A stretch of 51,830 nt of DNA. Source: Magnetococcales bacterium. GTDB taxonomy: Bacteria > Pseudomonadota > Magnetococcia > Magnetococcales > JADFXB01. The DNA is taken from assembly GCA_015233935.1 (NCBI GenBank), contig JADFXB010000013.1, forward strand, positions 1 to 51,830. Reading direction: 5' to 3'. The notes beneath the pieces were generated by a model. That model was not told the origin of the DNA. It searched no databases and was given only the letters and a program-made list of their open reading frames with translations. Positions 26,535-35,328 of the stretch are shown one piece after another. The position numbers were made by a program, and so were the translations under genes. The stretch's first letter is position 1; each line of letters begins with the position of its first letter.

Positions 26535-27818
26535 ATGCAATCATCCCAGGAAAAATTGCAATTTTTGCTCTTGGAGATACTGTCCACCCAACCGGTGGAC
26601 CCTGGAATGTTGCAGGAAATGGATGCAGAGGGCTGGCAAACAGTATCGAAAATGGTCCAACAGCACCGTCTTGGTCCACTCTTTTTTTGGAGAATTGGTA
26701 GGGAGCAAAAGCATGTTTATTCACTGATTCCAGAGGAGATTAGGGATACACTTCAAAAAAGTTTTCTCTCAAGCAACTTCAGATCTCTTGCGCTGCAAAA
26801 GGAATTGATTGAGATCGTTCGTCACCTGAATGCGGCCAATATCCCCTGCATCGTATTGAAAGGCCCCTATCTGGCCTGGTTTGCCTATCCCAACCCCGGG
26901 CTGCGCCCCTGCAGGGATTTGGATCTTCTGGTCCCTGCGGATAAGGTTGTCCACGCTTTTGACGTTCTGCTGAAATGCGGCTACGAAAAATCCCATGCTG
27001 CCGTGGATCCGCTCATGACGGAAGATGCGAACCATTTGACGCATCTCATTGCAAAAAAATCAAAAATCGCAATAGAACTTCATTACAGCATTTATTACAA
27101 ACACAGCAACCATGCAAGCATCCCTCTGGATCAGGATGTTGACTATTGGAGCAGGAAGGTTCAACAGACCATCGCCAATGTGGAAATTTCCTACTTCTCT
27201 CCCATGGATGCTCTGCTTCATTTGATCGTTCACGCGGTCTACCAGCACAACATGTCCAATGGCCCCCTGGTGTTGAGCGACCTGGCCTACCTGCTGCGCA
27301 AGGAGAAGATAGACTGGCCAGCCTTTTGGGCCTTGGCCAGCATAGGAAACTGGGAACGAGGGAGTCATCTCGTGCTCAAAGCTGTCGCACGCTATTATCA
27401 AGATGTGGATGTCGATTTTTCCGAAAGCCTACTCAAAGGGAGGGTCGACGAAAATATCATCTCCAGTTTTCTTTTTTTATCTTTGCGGGATACCAAGTCA
27501 AGTGCAAATGTCATTCTTCATGCCAAAGAAAAACAATTAAAGCTGGCTAGATTTATAGTCATGTGTTTGGGAGAGCTTTTCCCTTCCAGGCATAGTATCT
27601 CCGCCCGCTACAATATCGATATAAATTCATTTGCTCTCACTATCGGTTATGTGAGACGTTGGACGGATCTCTTTTTGCGCTACTTCCCGAATTACCTCTT
27701 AGCAAAAAAACATCCTCAACTCTCCCATGAAGCAGAGCAATTATTTCAGTTGAGGACATGGCTGAGAGGAGATAAGGTACGGTTCCAAGACCAGATTGTC
27801 CACCAGGAATCACGATGA
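26535..27818 (+). CDS. nucleotidyltransferase-fold protein of the polysaccharide locus
   Basis: The product is about 427 residues, with a central nucleotidyltransferase-fold motif: IPCIVLKGPYLAWFAYPNPG followed by LRPCRDLDLLVPADKV. This matches the uncharacterised nucleotidyltransferase family (NTP_transf_5) often found in exopolysaccharide clusters. The D-x-D pair is intact, so activity is possible; the substrate is unknown. No signal peptide is seen, so it is cytoplasmic. ATG 26535 follows AGAGG at a long spacing; ATG 26484 or GTG 26439 are possible. It is between the YjbF-type lipoprotein gene (212 bp upstream) and the SLBB gene. Confidence 0.75.
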   Translation: MQSSQEKLQFLLLEILSTQPVDPGMLQEMDAEGWQTVSKMVQQHRLGPLFFWRIGREQKHVYSLIPEEIRDTLQKSFLSSNFRSLALQKELIEIVRHLNAANIPCIVLKGPYLAWFAYPNPGLRPCRDLDLLVPADKVVHAFDVLLKCGYEKSHAAVDPLMTEDANHLTHLIAKKSKIAIELHYSIYYKHSNHASIPLDQDVDYWSRKVQQTIANVEISYFSPMDALLHLIVHAVYQHNMSNGPLVLSDLAYLLRKEKIDWPAFWALASIGNWERGSHLVLKAVARYYQDVDVDFSESLLKGRVDENIISSFLFLSLRDTKSSANVILHAKEKQLKLARFIVMCLGELFPSRHSISARYNIDINSFALTIGYVRRWTDLFLRYFPNYLLAKKHPQLSHEAEQLFQLRTWLRGDKVRFQDQIVHQESR

Positions 27819-27919
27819 ATCTGATTCATGCTGATAACCTGGCCCACCCATCAGGAAAACCGTTTGAAAACGCAGAGATTTCAGGATACACTTGCACGGA
27901 TGCAAGATCGGTGTGGTAG
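27815..27919 (+). CDS. possible 34-residue ORF overlapping the previous stop
   Basis: ATG 27815 overlaps the nucleotidyltransferase stop (ATGA), the arrangement used elsewhere in this window for coupled genes. The short peptide starts MNLIHADNLAHPSGKPF and ends at a TAG. It could be a small protein or the remnant of a longer gene; there is no similarity to rely on. Confidence 0.2.
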   Translation: MNLIHADNLAHPSGKPFENAEISGYTCTDARSVW

Positions 27920-28007
27920 GACGTCCTGCGTGAAAAACCATACAAGAGCAGACAATGTCTTTGGACTTTATCCATGGGCACCATGTGCGAAACAGTGAAG
28001 GTAAACA

Positions 28008-31000
28008 ATGCTAAAAGACGCTTTTCCAAAAAAGAAGATCATTATTTCACTGGTTGCCACACTGACGGGGCTGCTGCCTGGCATTGCGAAATCTCTCGAA
28101 TCGGATGAGCTGGAGAGCTTGCGCCAGAAGTATTTGGATCGAAAAGGCATCCATATGCAAGATAAGCGGTCATCTACGCTCCCGGATTCAGCTATGGCGG
28201 TTAAACAGGCGGAACTGGAAAAACAAACCCGACAAAACCTGAAGGCAAACTCCCGCATCGAAGCAGACTACAACAAACGGCCCAACGGCGCGGGATTGAA
28301 CCAGTTCGGCTATGAGACCTTTGTTGGTATTCACCCGGTTGGCATGGGAACCGGCACCATTCGGGAAGATTACCATCTGGGGGTGGGTGATGAGATCATC
28401 ATCAATGTAAGCGGCCAAAATCCCCTGGTTTTGGATCTAACCGTGGATAATGAGGGTCGTCTGGTCCTTCCCAACCTCCCCCCCATCCAGGTGGCAGGAC
28501 GTACCTTTGGCGAAGTCCGCAAAGAATTGGAAGCACGGGTTTCAGCAACCAGTGTTGGATCGAAGGCCGTGGCCTCGGTGGGAACGGTGCGCATGATATC
28601 GGTGATGGTTATGGGCGAGGTTTCCCAACCAGGTATGGTCAGCCTAACCGGACTTTCCACTCTGGTCGATGCCCTCTATGCCTCCGGCGGTGTCACCAAA
28701 ATGGGTTCCTTGCGCAACATCACCCTGCAAAGAGAGGGGCAGGCACCTGCAATCCTGGACACCTACGACCTACTCATGAACCGCCCGACCAGCCCCATCC
28801 CGCTGTTACGGGATGGAGACCGGGTCGTCGTGCCAACCATCGGCCATACCGTGGCCGTAACCGGTGAGGTGAAACGTCCCGGCATTTTTGAATTGCGCTA
28901 TCCCGACGAAGGGGTGACCAAAAACCTGCTGGAATGGGCTGGTGGGCCATTGCGGGCACGGGGAACAAAACTGCAAAAGCAAACCCTGGACAAAATCGGT
29001 CGGGAAATTTTTGAAATCATTCCCCAGGATGCCACCAGTCATTTTGGCGACAGTGACATTCTCACGGTGCGCATGATCAGCAATCGTGCCATGGATTTGG
29101 TCAAGCTGGGGGGAGAAGTGCGTGTGCCGGGCGAATATCCTCTGGCTTCAGCCAACAGTGTGCGCGAATTGATCGGTCGGGATGGCAATGCGGAAAATGT
29201 CATTGGTCTGCGGGCTTATTTGCCTTTTGCGGTGCTGCAAAACTATGACCGGGTTACCGGTATTCCCTCCTACCGATCGTTCAACCTGCAGGAAATCATC
29301 CGTGGCGGAAAAGATATCCCGCTGAAGGATAAAGACCATGTGCTGGTTTTCTCCGAGGACGATATCAAATTTCTCTCTTCCAACACGTTGCAAACGGTCC
29401 TGGCCACCCAGTCTTTCCAGGATATGGCAAAGAAAAGCGAAGCAGCGGCAGAAGCCCCGCCCAAAACGCCCTGCAAAAGTCTGACCGAGTTGGCAGGATT
29501 GCTGGGCAGTTCCCAGGAAGGACGACTTGCCAGGGCCATTCAAATTGCCAAGGTTGATCGGGAATCCTCCCACAGCGAGGCGGATTCCTGTCCGAAAATA
29601 TATGAAGAAAACCCATATCTGCTCCCCTTTGTGTTGGAGCATGTCTCCGCCATCCTGGGTGAGGTGCGCCGCCCCGGCAATTATCCTCTGATCGGCAAGG
29701 TTTCCCTGCAAACCCTGTTATCCTTGAGTGGTGGTGCGACCAGAGAGCACAATCCGGCCCGAATGGAGGTGCATCGCAATGTTCCGGGAGCGAATGGCAA
29801 AGAAGAACTGGAACGCATCCACGTCAATCTCCAAAAAACGACAGCCTCCTCCGTCTCTTTGCAAACGGGAGACATAGTCCAGGTCTATCCCAAAGAGGTT
29901 CACGCGGTAACTTTGTCCGGCCATGTACGCCAAATCGGCAGGCATGATCTGGCTTCAGCCTCAAGCGTGTCACAACTGATTGGGCGCGGGCGTGTTGCAG
30001 AAGATGTCCTGTTGACGGGAGCCTATCTCCCCTTTGCTGCCATCATGTCTCACAATCCGGTGACCGGCGTTCCCAGCTTCCAGGCCTTCAACCTCCAAGA
30101 CGTGGTGCAAGGCATCCAGGACGTTCCCCTGCGTCACCATGATCAAGTGGTGGTCTTTTCGGAAAACGATATCCGCTTCCTGTCATCCACCGCCTTGCAG
30201 AAAGTTCTTGTTACCAGGGTTTATGCGGATGTCGCGAAGGAGGAAAAAGCCGTTGAGGGGAGGGAATCTTTCAAACTCCCGCGAATGGCATCGTGCAAAA
30301 GCCTTCGAGAGTTGGCAGAATTGCTGGGCAGTGCCTCAGAGGGGAGGTTTTCCAGAGCCGTCCAATCAGCTCTGACTTTTGAAAAAGAAAATATCGACTA
30401 TGCGGTGACATGTCCTACCATTTATGAGGCTAACTCCTATCTGTTACCCTTTGTTCTGGAGCATATTGCCGCCATCACGGGTGAGGTGAGACGACCTGGC
30501 AACTATCCCCTGATCGACAGCGTTTCCCTGGATACCCTGGTCTCCCTGAGTGGTGGTTTTACCAACGAGCATGACCCAGCGCAAATAGAAATCGACCGGG
30601 ATACCACCAGAGCCGCTGGCAACACCCTCACCCGGTTTCGCGTGGACCTGCGAAAAATGGCTGCCAGTGACATCCCTATCCTGCAAGGGGATGTGGTGCA
30701 AATCCGCCCCATGGAGACCAATCGGGAAAAACTGGGGATAACTCTGGTAGGTGAGTTTTCACGGCCAGGCTACTTCGACATTCGCCGCGACGAGACACTT
30801 TCCAGCGTCATTGAAAGAGCTGGTGGCCTGACTGAGCAGGCCTATCCCATGGGTGCCGTTTTTTCACGCGAACAGATGAAAAAGGAAGAAACGAAACAAC
30901 TGGCTCGCTATGTTCGCGACCTGCAGGATGCCATGATGGGTGTCATGCAAAGCGGCACCCGTTCCCAACCTGGATCGGAACAGGGTGTGGTGGCAGCGGT

Positions 31001-31475
31001 CAACAGCCTTATTGCCCAGACAAAGGAAACCAAACCCATTGGTCGCATCGTCATCGAGGCAGACCCCACCATTCTGTCAGTACATCCAGAACTCGATACC
31101 ATTCTCATGGGGGGGGATGTTCTTTATATGCCCAAGCGCACCAATACGGTGATCATCATGGGGGAAGTGCTCAGTCCGGGGGCCTTTATTTTTTCTCCTG
31201 GTTTGAAACCGGATGATTACATTCAAAAGGCAGGCGGACTGCGTGAATTTGCCGATCAAAGTCGTATTTTTGTCGTCAAACCCGATGGCACGGCCCAACC
31301 TCTTCGCCTGTCTGCCTGGAACTATTCCACCACCAACGTTCCGCCCGGAAGTACCATCGTGATACCCCGGGAAGTCAAAATGCCGGTTGATTTGCTGGGC
31401 CTGACCCAGGCGTTGTCCAGTGTTGTGAGCAGTCTGGCCATCTCCGCAGCCTCCATAGCCACCATCCAGCGTTGA
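28008..31475 (+). CDS. large multi-SLBB polysaccharide export protein
   Basis: The 1155-residue exported protein has a signal peptide of about 28 residues and a poly-export (Wza-type) domain near residues 120-185 (YHLGVGDEIIINVSGQNPLV). About eight SLBB-like units follow, each with a G-E-V-x-x-P-G core, e.g. MGEVSQPG, TGEVKRPG, LGEVRRPG, VGEFSRPG, MGEVLSPG. A 269-residue segment is duplicated in tandem (379-647 and 648-about 920). The C-terminus ends in a hydrophobic stretch. Unlike Wza (about 380 residues, lipobox) it has no lipobox. A periplasmic or outer-membrane export role with YjbF and YjbH is inferred. ATG 28008 follows GAAGGT. Confidence 0.88.
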   Translation: MLKDAFPKKKIIISLVATLTGLLPGIAKSLESDELESLRQKYLDRKGIHMQDKRSSTLPDSAMAVKQAELEKQTRQNLKANSRIEADYNKRPNGAGLNQFGYETFVGIHPVGMGTGTIREDYHLGVGDEIIINVSGQNPLVLDLTVDNEGRLVLPNLPPIQVAGRTFGEVRKELEARVSATSVGSKAVASVGTVRMISVMVMGEVSQPGMVSLTGLSTLVDALYASGGVTKMGSLRNITLQREGQAPAILDTYDLLMNRPTSPIPLLRDGDRVVVPTIGHTVAVTGEVKRPGIFELRYPDEGVTKNLLEWAGGPLRARGTKLQKQTLDKIGREIFEIIPQDATSHFGDSDILTVRMISNRAMDLVKLGGEVRVPGEYPLASANSVRELIGRDGNAENVIGLRAYLPFAVLQNYDRVTGIPSYRSFNLQEIIRGGKDIPLKDKDHVLVFSEDDIKFLSSNTLQTVLATQSFQDMAKKSEAAAEAPPKTPCKSLTELAGLLGSSQEGRLARAIQIAKVDRESSHSEADSCPKIYEENPYLLPFVLEHVSAILGEVRRPGNYPLIGKVSLQTLLSLSGGATREHNPARMEVHRNVPGANGKEELERIHVNLQKTTASSVSLQTGDIVQVYPKEVHAVTLSGHVRQIGRHDLASASSVSQLIGRGRVAEDVLLTGAYLPFAAIMSHNPVTGVPSFQAFNLQDVVQGIQDVPLRHHDQVVVFSENDIRFLSSTALQKVLVTRVYADVAKEEKAVEGRESFKLPRMASCKSLRELAELLGSASEGRFSRAVQSALTFEKENIDYAVTCPTIYEANSYLLPFVLEHIAAITGEVRRPGNYPLIDSVSLDTLVSLSGGFTNEHDPAQIEIDRDTTRAAGNTLTRFRVDLRKMAASDIPILQGDVVQIRPMETNREKLGITLVGEFSRPGYFDIRRDETLSSVIERAGGLTEQAYPMGAVFSREQMKKEETKQLARYVRDLQDAMMGVMQSGTRSQPGSEQGVVAAVNSLIAQTKETKPIGRIVIEADPTILSVHPELDTILMGGDVLYMPKRTNTVIIMGEVLSPGAFIFSPGLKPDDYIQKAGGLREFADQSRIFVVKPDGTAQPLRLSAWNYSTTNVPPGSTIVIPREVKMPVDLLGLTQALSSVVSSLAISAASIATIQR
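29142..30770 (+). repeat. tandem internal duplication of about 807 bp in the SLBB gene
   Basis: Copy 1 starts at 29142 (protein LASANSVRELIGR) and copy 2 at 29949 (LASASSVSQLIGR), an 807-bp, 269-residue period. Matching landmarks in both copies include VFSE(D/N)DI(K/R)FLSS, CKSL(T/R)ELA(G/E)LLGS, SYLLPFVLEH or PYLLPFVLEH, and GEVRRPGNYPLI. The copies have clearly diverged, so the event is not recent. Confidence 0.9.
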
Positions 31476-31484
31476 CGTTGATAC

Positions 31485-31514
31485 GTTGTCGGGGCAAAGT
31501 TCTGCCCCGACAAC
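31485..31514 (+). other. hairpin between the SLBB and YjbH genes
   Basis: GTTGTCGGGGCA (31485-31496) pairs perfectly with 31503-31514 over a 6-nt loop. No T-run follows. It could stabilise the upstream transcript or partly terminate, lowering yjbH-like expression relative to the SLBB gene. Confidence 0.55.
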
Positions 31515-31547
31515 ACGCTGCCTTATCTAAAGGATTGAGTTGGATTC

Positions 31548-33716
31548 ATGCGGTTTTCCTCCCCCAAGGCTACCTATCAACAGAGGCTGATGCTCCTGGC
31601 ATCCGCCTTGGCCATGGTCGGTGCGCAGTTGGAAGCTGCCGAGAAGGATTCTTTGCGCCACCATCCCTGGTTTGACGAAAATGGCGGCGTAGGACTCATG
31701 CAAACCCCCACCGCGCGTTTTGCCGACGATGGCGAAGTTGGCATTGGGTTGGCGAGGAACTATCCCTACGACAACTATTTCGCAACCATCCAATTTTTCC
31801 CATGGCTGCATACCACCTTGCGGTATGTCGATATATTGAACGTTCTGTACGACCCCGACAATGCATTCGGATTCAACAGCAAACAATCAAGTAAATCCCG
31901 TGCCCTTGATGTTAAATTTAGATTGCTTCAAGAAACGGAATATTCTCCACAAGTATCCCTTGGGCTGCAGGACTTTTTGGGAACATCTCAGTTTTCCGGT
32001 GAATATCTGGTGTTGGGTAAACGTTGGTATGATCTCGATTTCAGTTTGGGAGTGGCCTGGGGACGAATGGGCAACCGGGGTGATCTACCCAACCCTCTGC
32101 GACTATTGAACAGTCGTTTTTCCACTCGTATTAGTGATAACGGCGGAGGCGGCAAACCTAGTGCTGGGCAATGGTTCGCCGGGAAAGATGTCGGCCTGTT
32201 TGGTGGCGTGCGTTATGATACACCGGTGAAAGATCTGAGCTTGATGATTGAGTTGGAAGGGAATGATTACCAGAACGAGCCCTTCCAAAATAGCCAGGAT
32301 GTTAAATTGCCTGTCAATGTAGGCCTACGCTATCGCCTGTGGGGAGCGGTGGATCTCGGGATCAATTATGAACGGGGCGAGCGTGCCACCATGAGCCTCG
32401 TTTTCCGCTCCAACCTTAACCAGAATAAGGGCATGCCGAAATTGTTTGACCCTCCCCCGGAGACCGTCAAACCCCGTTCGAACGCAATCAAGGAGATGTC
32501 GAAAGATCAAGCCCAAACGCTTTTTCAGGAGCTAAAAAATGAGGAGAATATCACCGGATACCGTCTGTCGGTAGATACCAAGAGACATCGGGCCAGATTG
32601 GAAAAATCAGGTGGGAAATATCCTTTCCCACAAACCTTGGGGCGCACAGCCCGCATCATGGCCAACAATCTTCCCAAGGACATCGAATTTTTGGAAGTTA
32701 CCGACATCAATGGCGGGTTGCCAGTATCCCAAATTGGGGTGTGGCGTAAGGATTTGGAAAAAGCCCAAGTTCATCGAAGTTCCCCTGAAGAAATTCTCGC
32801 CAGAGCAAAATTTGAGCGAGGAGACGAGCCCGATTGGCAGGGAGAAGTCTTCATCAACGAAAATGATGAGAATAGCACAAATCTATTTATCGAACCTGGC
32901 TATAGACAACATATGGGCGGCCCGGAACAATTTTATTTTTTCCAGATTTATGCACGGATTGGTATGGAAGCAGACCTGGGGTCCGGCTTTTCCATTTCCA
33001 CCCAGATTGCCGCAGATGTGATTAATAACTTTGACAATATGAAGCTGAAATCAGACAGCGCACTCCCTCATGTGCGGAGCGATATTCAACAATATCTGAA
33101 ACATGGCAAGACGGGTATATTTTCCTTGCAGGCGAATCAGCTCTTGGAACTTCCTGGTTCCTGGTATGGACGACTCAGCGCGGGCTTGCTGGAAGATATG
33201 TTTGCAGGTGTCGGCGGGGAACTTCTCTATGCACCCTTCAATCAATCCTGGGCGGCGGGGATCGATTTGAACTGGGTCAGGCAACGAGAATATGACATGA
33301 TGTTCGGGCTGCAGGACTACCAGATAACCACAGGACACCTCTCGTACTACCAGCAACTGCCTTTCTATGACATGCTTGCCAAAGTGCATGCAGGACGTTA
33401 TCTGGCCGGGGACAAGGGTGCAACCTTCGACCTTTCTCGCCGCTTTGACAACGGTACGGTGGTAGGAGGATTCTTTACGCTTACCGATGTTCCCGCAACC
33501 ACCTTTGGTGAAGGTAGTTTCGACAAAGGAGTATACCTCTCCATTCCCCTGGATCTGTTGTTACCAACCTCCACCAACCGATCGGCAGGGTTTGCCTGGC
33601 GGCCACTGACCAGGGATGGAGGACAGCGACTGGGAATCAGCAAGTCCCTTTACGACATTGTTACCGCAGGGCGGAACGACCATGTGACACGCGAGTGGGG
33701 TAAATTTTTAAAGTAG
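31548..33716 (+). CDS. YjbH domain outer-membrane polysaccharide protein
   Basis: The 722-residue exported protein has a signal peptide ending near AQLEAAE. It has the YjbH start GGVGLMQTPTARFADDGEVG, then FFPWLHTTLRYVDI and LGLQDFLGTSQFSGEYLV. A central soluble domain (about 310-440) is followed by a second block of alternating beta strands (RIGMEADLGSGFSISTQI), consistent with paired beta-barrel segments. YjbH proteins are outer-membrane parts of YjbEFGH/Gfc-type polysaccharide systems. It is the last gene of the rightward arm and ends 7 bp from the convergent wzz-like gene. ATG 31548. Confidence 0.88.
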   Translation: MRFSSPKATYQQRLMLLASALAMVGAQLEAAEKDSLRHHPWFDENGGVGLMQTPTARFADDGEVGIGLARNYPYDNYFATIQFFPWLHTTLRYVDILNVLYDPDNAFGFNSKQSSKSRALDVKFRLLQETEYSPQVSLGLQDFLGTSQFSGEYLVLGKRWYDLDFSLGVAWGRMGNRGDLPNPLRLLNSRFSTRISDNGGGGKPSAGQWFAGKDVGLFGGVRYDTPVKDLSLMIELEGNDYQNEPFQNSQDVKLPVNVGLRYRLWGAVDLGINYERGERATMSLVFRSNLNQNKGMPKLFDPPPETVKPRSNAIKEMSKDQAQTLFQELKNEENITGYRLSVDTKRHRARLEKSGGKYPFPQTLGRTARIMANNLPKDIEFLEVTDINGGLPVSQIGVWRKDLEKAQVHRSSPEEILARAKFERGDEPDWQGEVFINENDENSTNLFIEPGYRQHMGGPEQFYFFQIYARIGMEADLGSGFSISTQIAADVINNFDNMKLKSDSALPHVRSDIQQYLKHGKTGIFSLQANQLLELPGSWYGRLSAGLLEDMFAGVGGELLYAPFNQSWAAGIDLNWVRQREYDMMFGLQDYQITTGHLSYYQQLPFYDMLAKVHAGRYLAGDKGATFDLSRRFDNGTVVGGFFTLTDVPATTFGEGSFDKGVYLSIPLDLLLPTSTNRSAGFAWRPLTRDGGQRLGISKSLYDIVTAGRNDHVTREWGKFLK

Positions 33717-33723
33717 GGCCTTC

Positions 33724-34689
33724 TTACGATTTCGTGGTTGCGGCCTTTTTTTGCCGCCGGATCATGTTACGGAGGAAAACTGCCAATATTCCCACAAAAA
33801 CACCCCCAAAAAATCCCAGCATAATGGTGAGCAATCGCTTCGGCTTGACATAAGCATTTTCGGGCGGGACAATCGCCGGATCGATGATATCAAAAGCGTA
33901 GGATGCCTTGGCGCTCGCCATCATGATTTTTTTCATTTGAGCTTCCTGTAACGAAGCGATGGCATTGCGCACCCCAACAACTTGCACTTTTTCAAACTCT
34001 TCATTCAAAAAATCCATACTTATTCTGGCATCCCGAATGGCCAGATCACGTAAAAACAGATTGATGCGCTCCACTATCCGGTTAGCCCATAGGGCCGCCT
34101 GCTCCCTATCCTTCCACTCGATGGCCAGAGTGATCAGACCGGTCTTTTTGTCTTCAGTCACGGTAAGAATTTTATTAAAAAACTGCACAGCATTCCACAT
34201 AGTGGGCGGTTCATCCGGCAGTCCCAACCAACTCTTCCATTTTGATTTTTTCCATTCCTGCTTTTCTTCATCCCATCGACCAGCGTTCAAAATCTTAATA
34301 ATGTTCTCTTCCTTCAAGAAAGATTCAATGAATGCCTTGGATTGCAGTTTGGCAGTGGCAAAAACCGTCGAATTGTTGGCCTGACTGCCAATCCCCAATA
34401 GCTCGGATGCCCCTCCCAGCCGCGAAAGTAATCCCGGCTTGGTCGATCCTTCACCTATCACAGGCAGCAACAATACTTCGACCCTATAGACGGGTGTGCT
34501 CGTAATAGCGATCCAAAGAGCAAATATCAAAGAAATTATGATACATTTAATTATCAAAGACCGCCCTTGGACCAAGGTATCCCAAAGTTCAAACAGATTT
34601 ATTTGATCGTCAGCAACCACGGAAGTGACAGGAACTCTGGCGTCGGAAGAAAGAGACGACGGGTTAGAGGAAGGCGTAACTTCGGACAT
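33724..34689 (-). CDS. Wzz-type chain length determinant protein
   Basis: The 321-residue product has a first membrane segment near 46-66 (LIIKCIIISLIFALWIA), a periplasmic coiled part, and a second membrane segment near the C-terminus (LLTIMLGFFGGVFVGILAVF) preceded by the Pro-rich VPPENAYVKPKRL. This is the PCP1/Wzz layout without a C-terminal kinase domain, so it should set chain length for a Wzy-dependent polymer. The short basic tail RRQKKAATTKS is cytoplasmic. ATG 34689 is preferred over a GTG at 34743, though neither has a strong ribosome site. It is the last gene of the leftward arm. Confidence 0.87.
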   Translation of the reverse strand: MSEVTPSSNPSSLSSDARVPVTSVVADDQINLFELWDTLVQGRSLIIKCIIISLIFALWIAITSTPVYRVEVLLLPVIGEGSTKPGLLSRLGGASELLGIGSQANNSTVFATAKLQSKAFIESFLKEENIIKILNAGRWDEEKQEWKKSKWKSWLGLPDEPPTMWNAVQFFNKILTVTEDKKTGLITLAIEWKDREQAALWANRIVERINLFLRDLAIRDARISMDFLNEEFEKVQVVGVRNAIASLQEAQMKKIMMASAKASYAFDIIDPAIVPPENAYVKPKRLLTIMLGFFGGVFVGILAVFLRNMIRRQKKAATTKS

Positions 34690-35004
34690 GATGGGGGCAT
34701 TCCTATGGATAAACTTCCGCCATGGTGGCGCATGAACTGACACTAGCCAGACGGAACATGTACTCCACCTGGTTTAATGGACGGTATTCACTAAAAATTC
34801 AACCCATTCTGACACACGGGGTAAGTAATGCACCCATCCCCAGAAGAAAAGGAAATTGAATAAACAGTGATTCTAATGTAACACACCAGTTTGGAATTAA
34901 TTGTCTTGAATGGTTGCAAAAATATGGCAGTCGCCTTATAATAACGATCAGTTAATGCTTCGAACCATTTATATTGGATTAAATTAGATGTCAAAACAAA
35001 AATA
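34690..35004. other. AT-rich gap, no gene recognised
   Basis: Short frames are open here on the minus strand but read as low-complexity AT-rich peptide with no family match. It may hold the wzz promoter and the decayed end of the preceding small gene. Confidence 0.5.
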
Positions 35005-35292
35005 TCATAAATATTTACTCCCAAAGCGATCAACTCTATGCGAAGTACCAACCTTTTGAAAGTCTAGCATCTCTCCTTGATATCCAACATTTAAGACACG
35101 AAAACCGCCATTTGAGAACACACGTGTCCAATGAAGTAGTGTCCAAAGAACATGTGACCATTGTGCTCTACCGGCAGTCAAATTCGCCAAAGACAGTTTC
35201 CACCAAACAAAATTATACTTACTATTCAATACGCTTTTGCGATACTCATCCCCCTGCTTTCGGCGCATTATAATGTACTTCTCGCCTTCCAT
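35005..35292 (-). CDS. uncharacterised small protein, possibly truncated
   Basis: This 95-residue product is not recognised. It starts MEGEKYIIMRRKQGDEYRKS and includes a Trp-rich stretch (FVWWKLSLA, QWSHVLWTLLHWTR). An AGGAGAG lies 9 nt before the ATG, one of the better ribosome sites in the locus, and it follows the sugar-phosphate transferase gene by 36 bp. Both facts argue for a real gene. The early stop before an AT-rich gap suggests a truncated remnant. Confidence 0.4.
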   Translation of the reverse strand: MEGEKYIIMRRKQGDEYRKSVLNSKYNFVWWKLSLANLTAGRAQWSHVLWTLLHWTRVFSNGGFRVLNVGYQGEMLDFQKVGTSHRVDRFGSKYL

Positions 35293-35328
35293 TCACTCTC
35301 TCTCCTGCGACACAAATAGAATGAAGCG

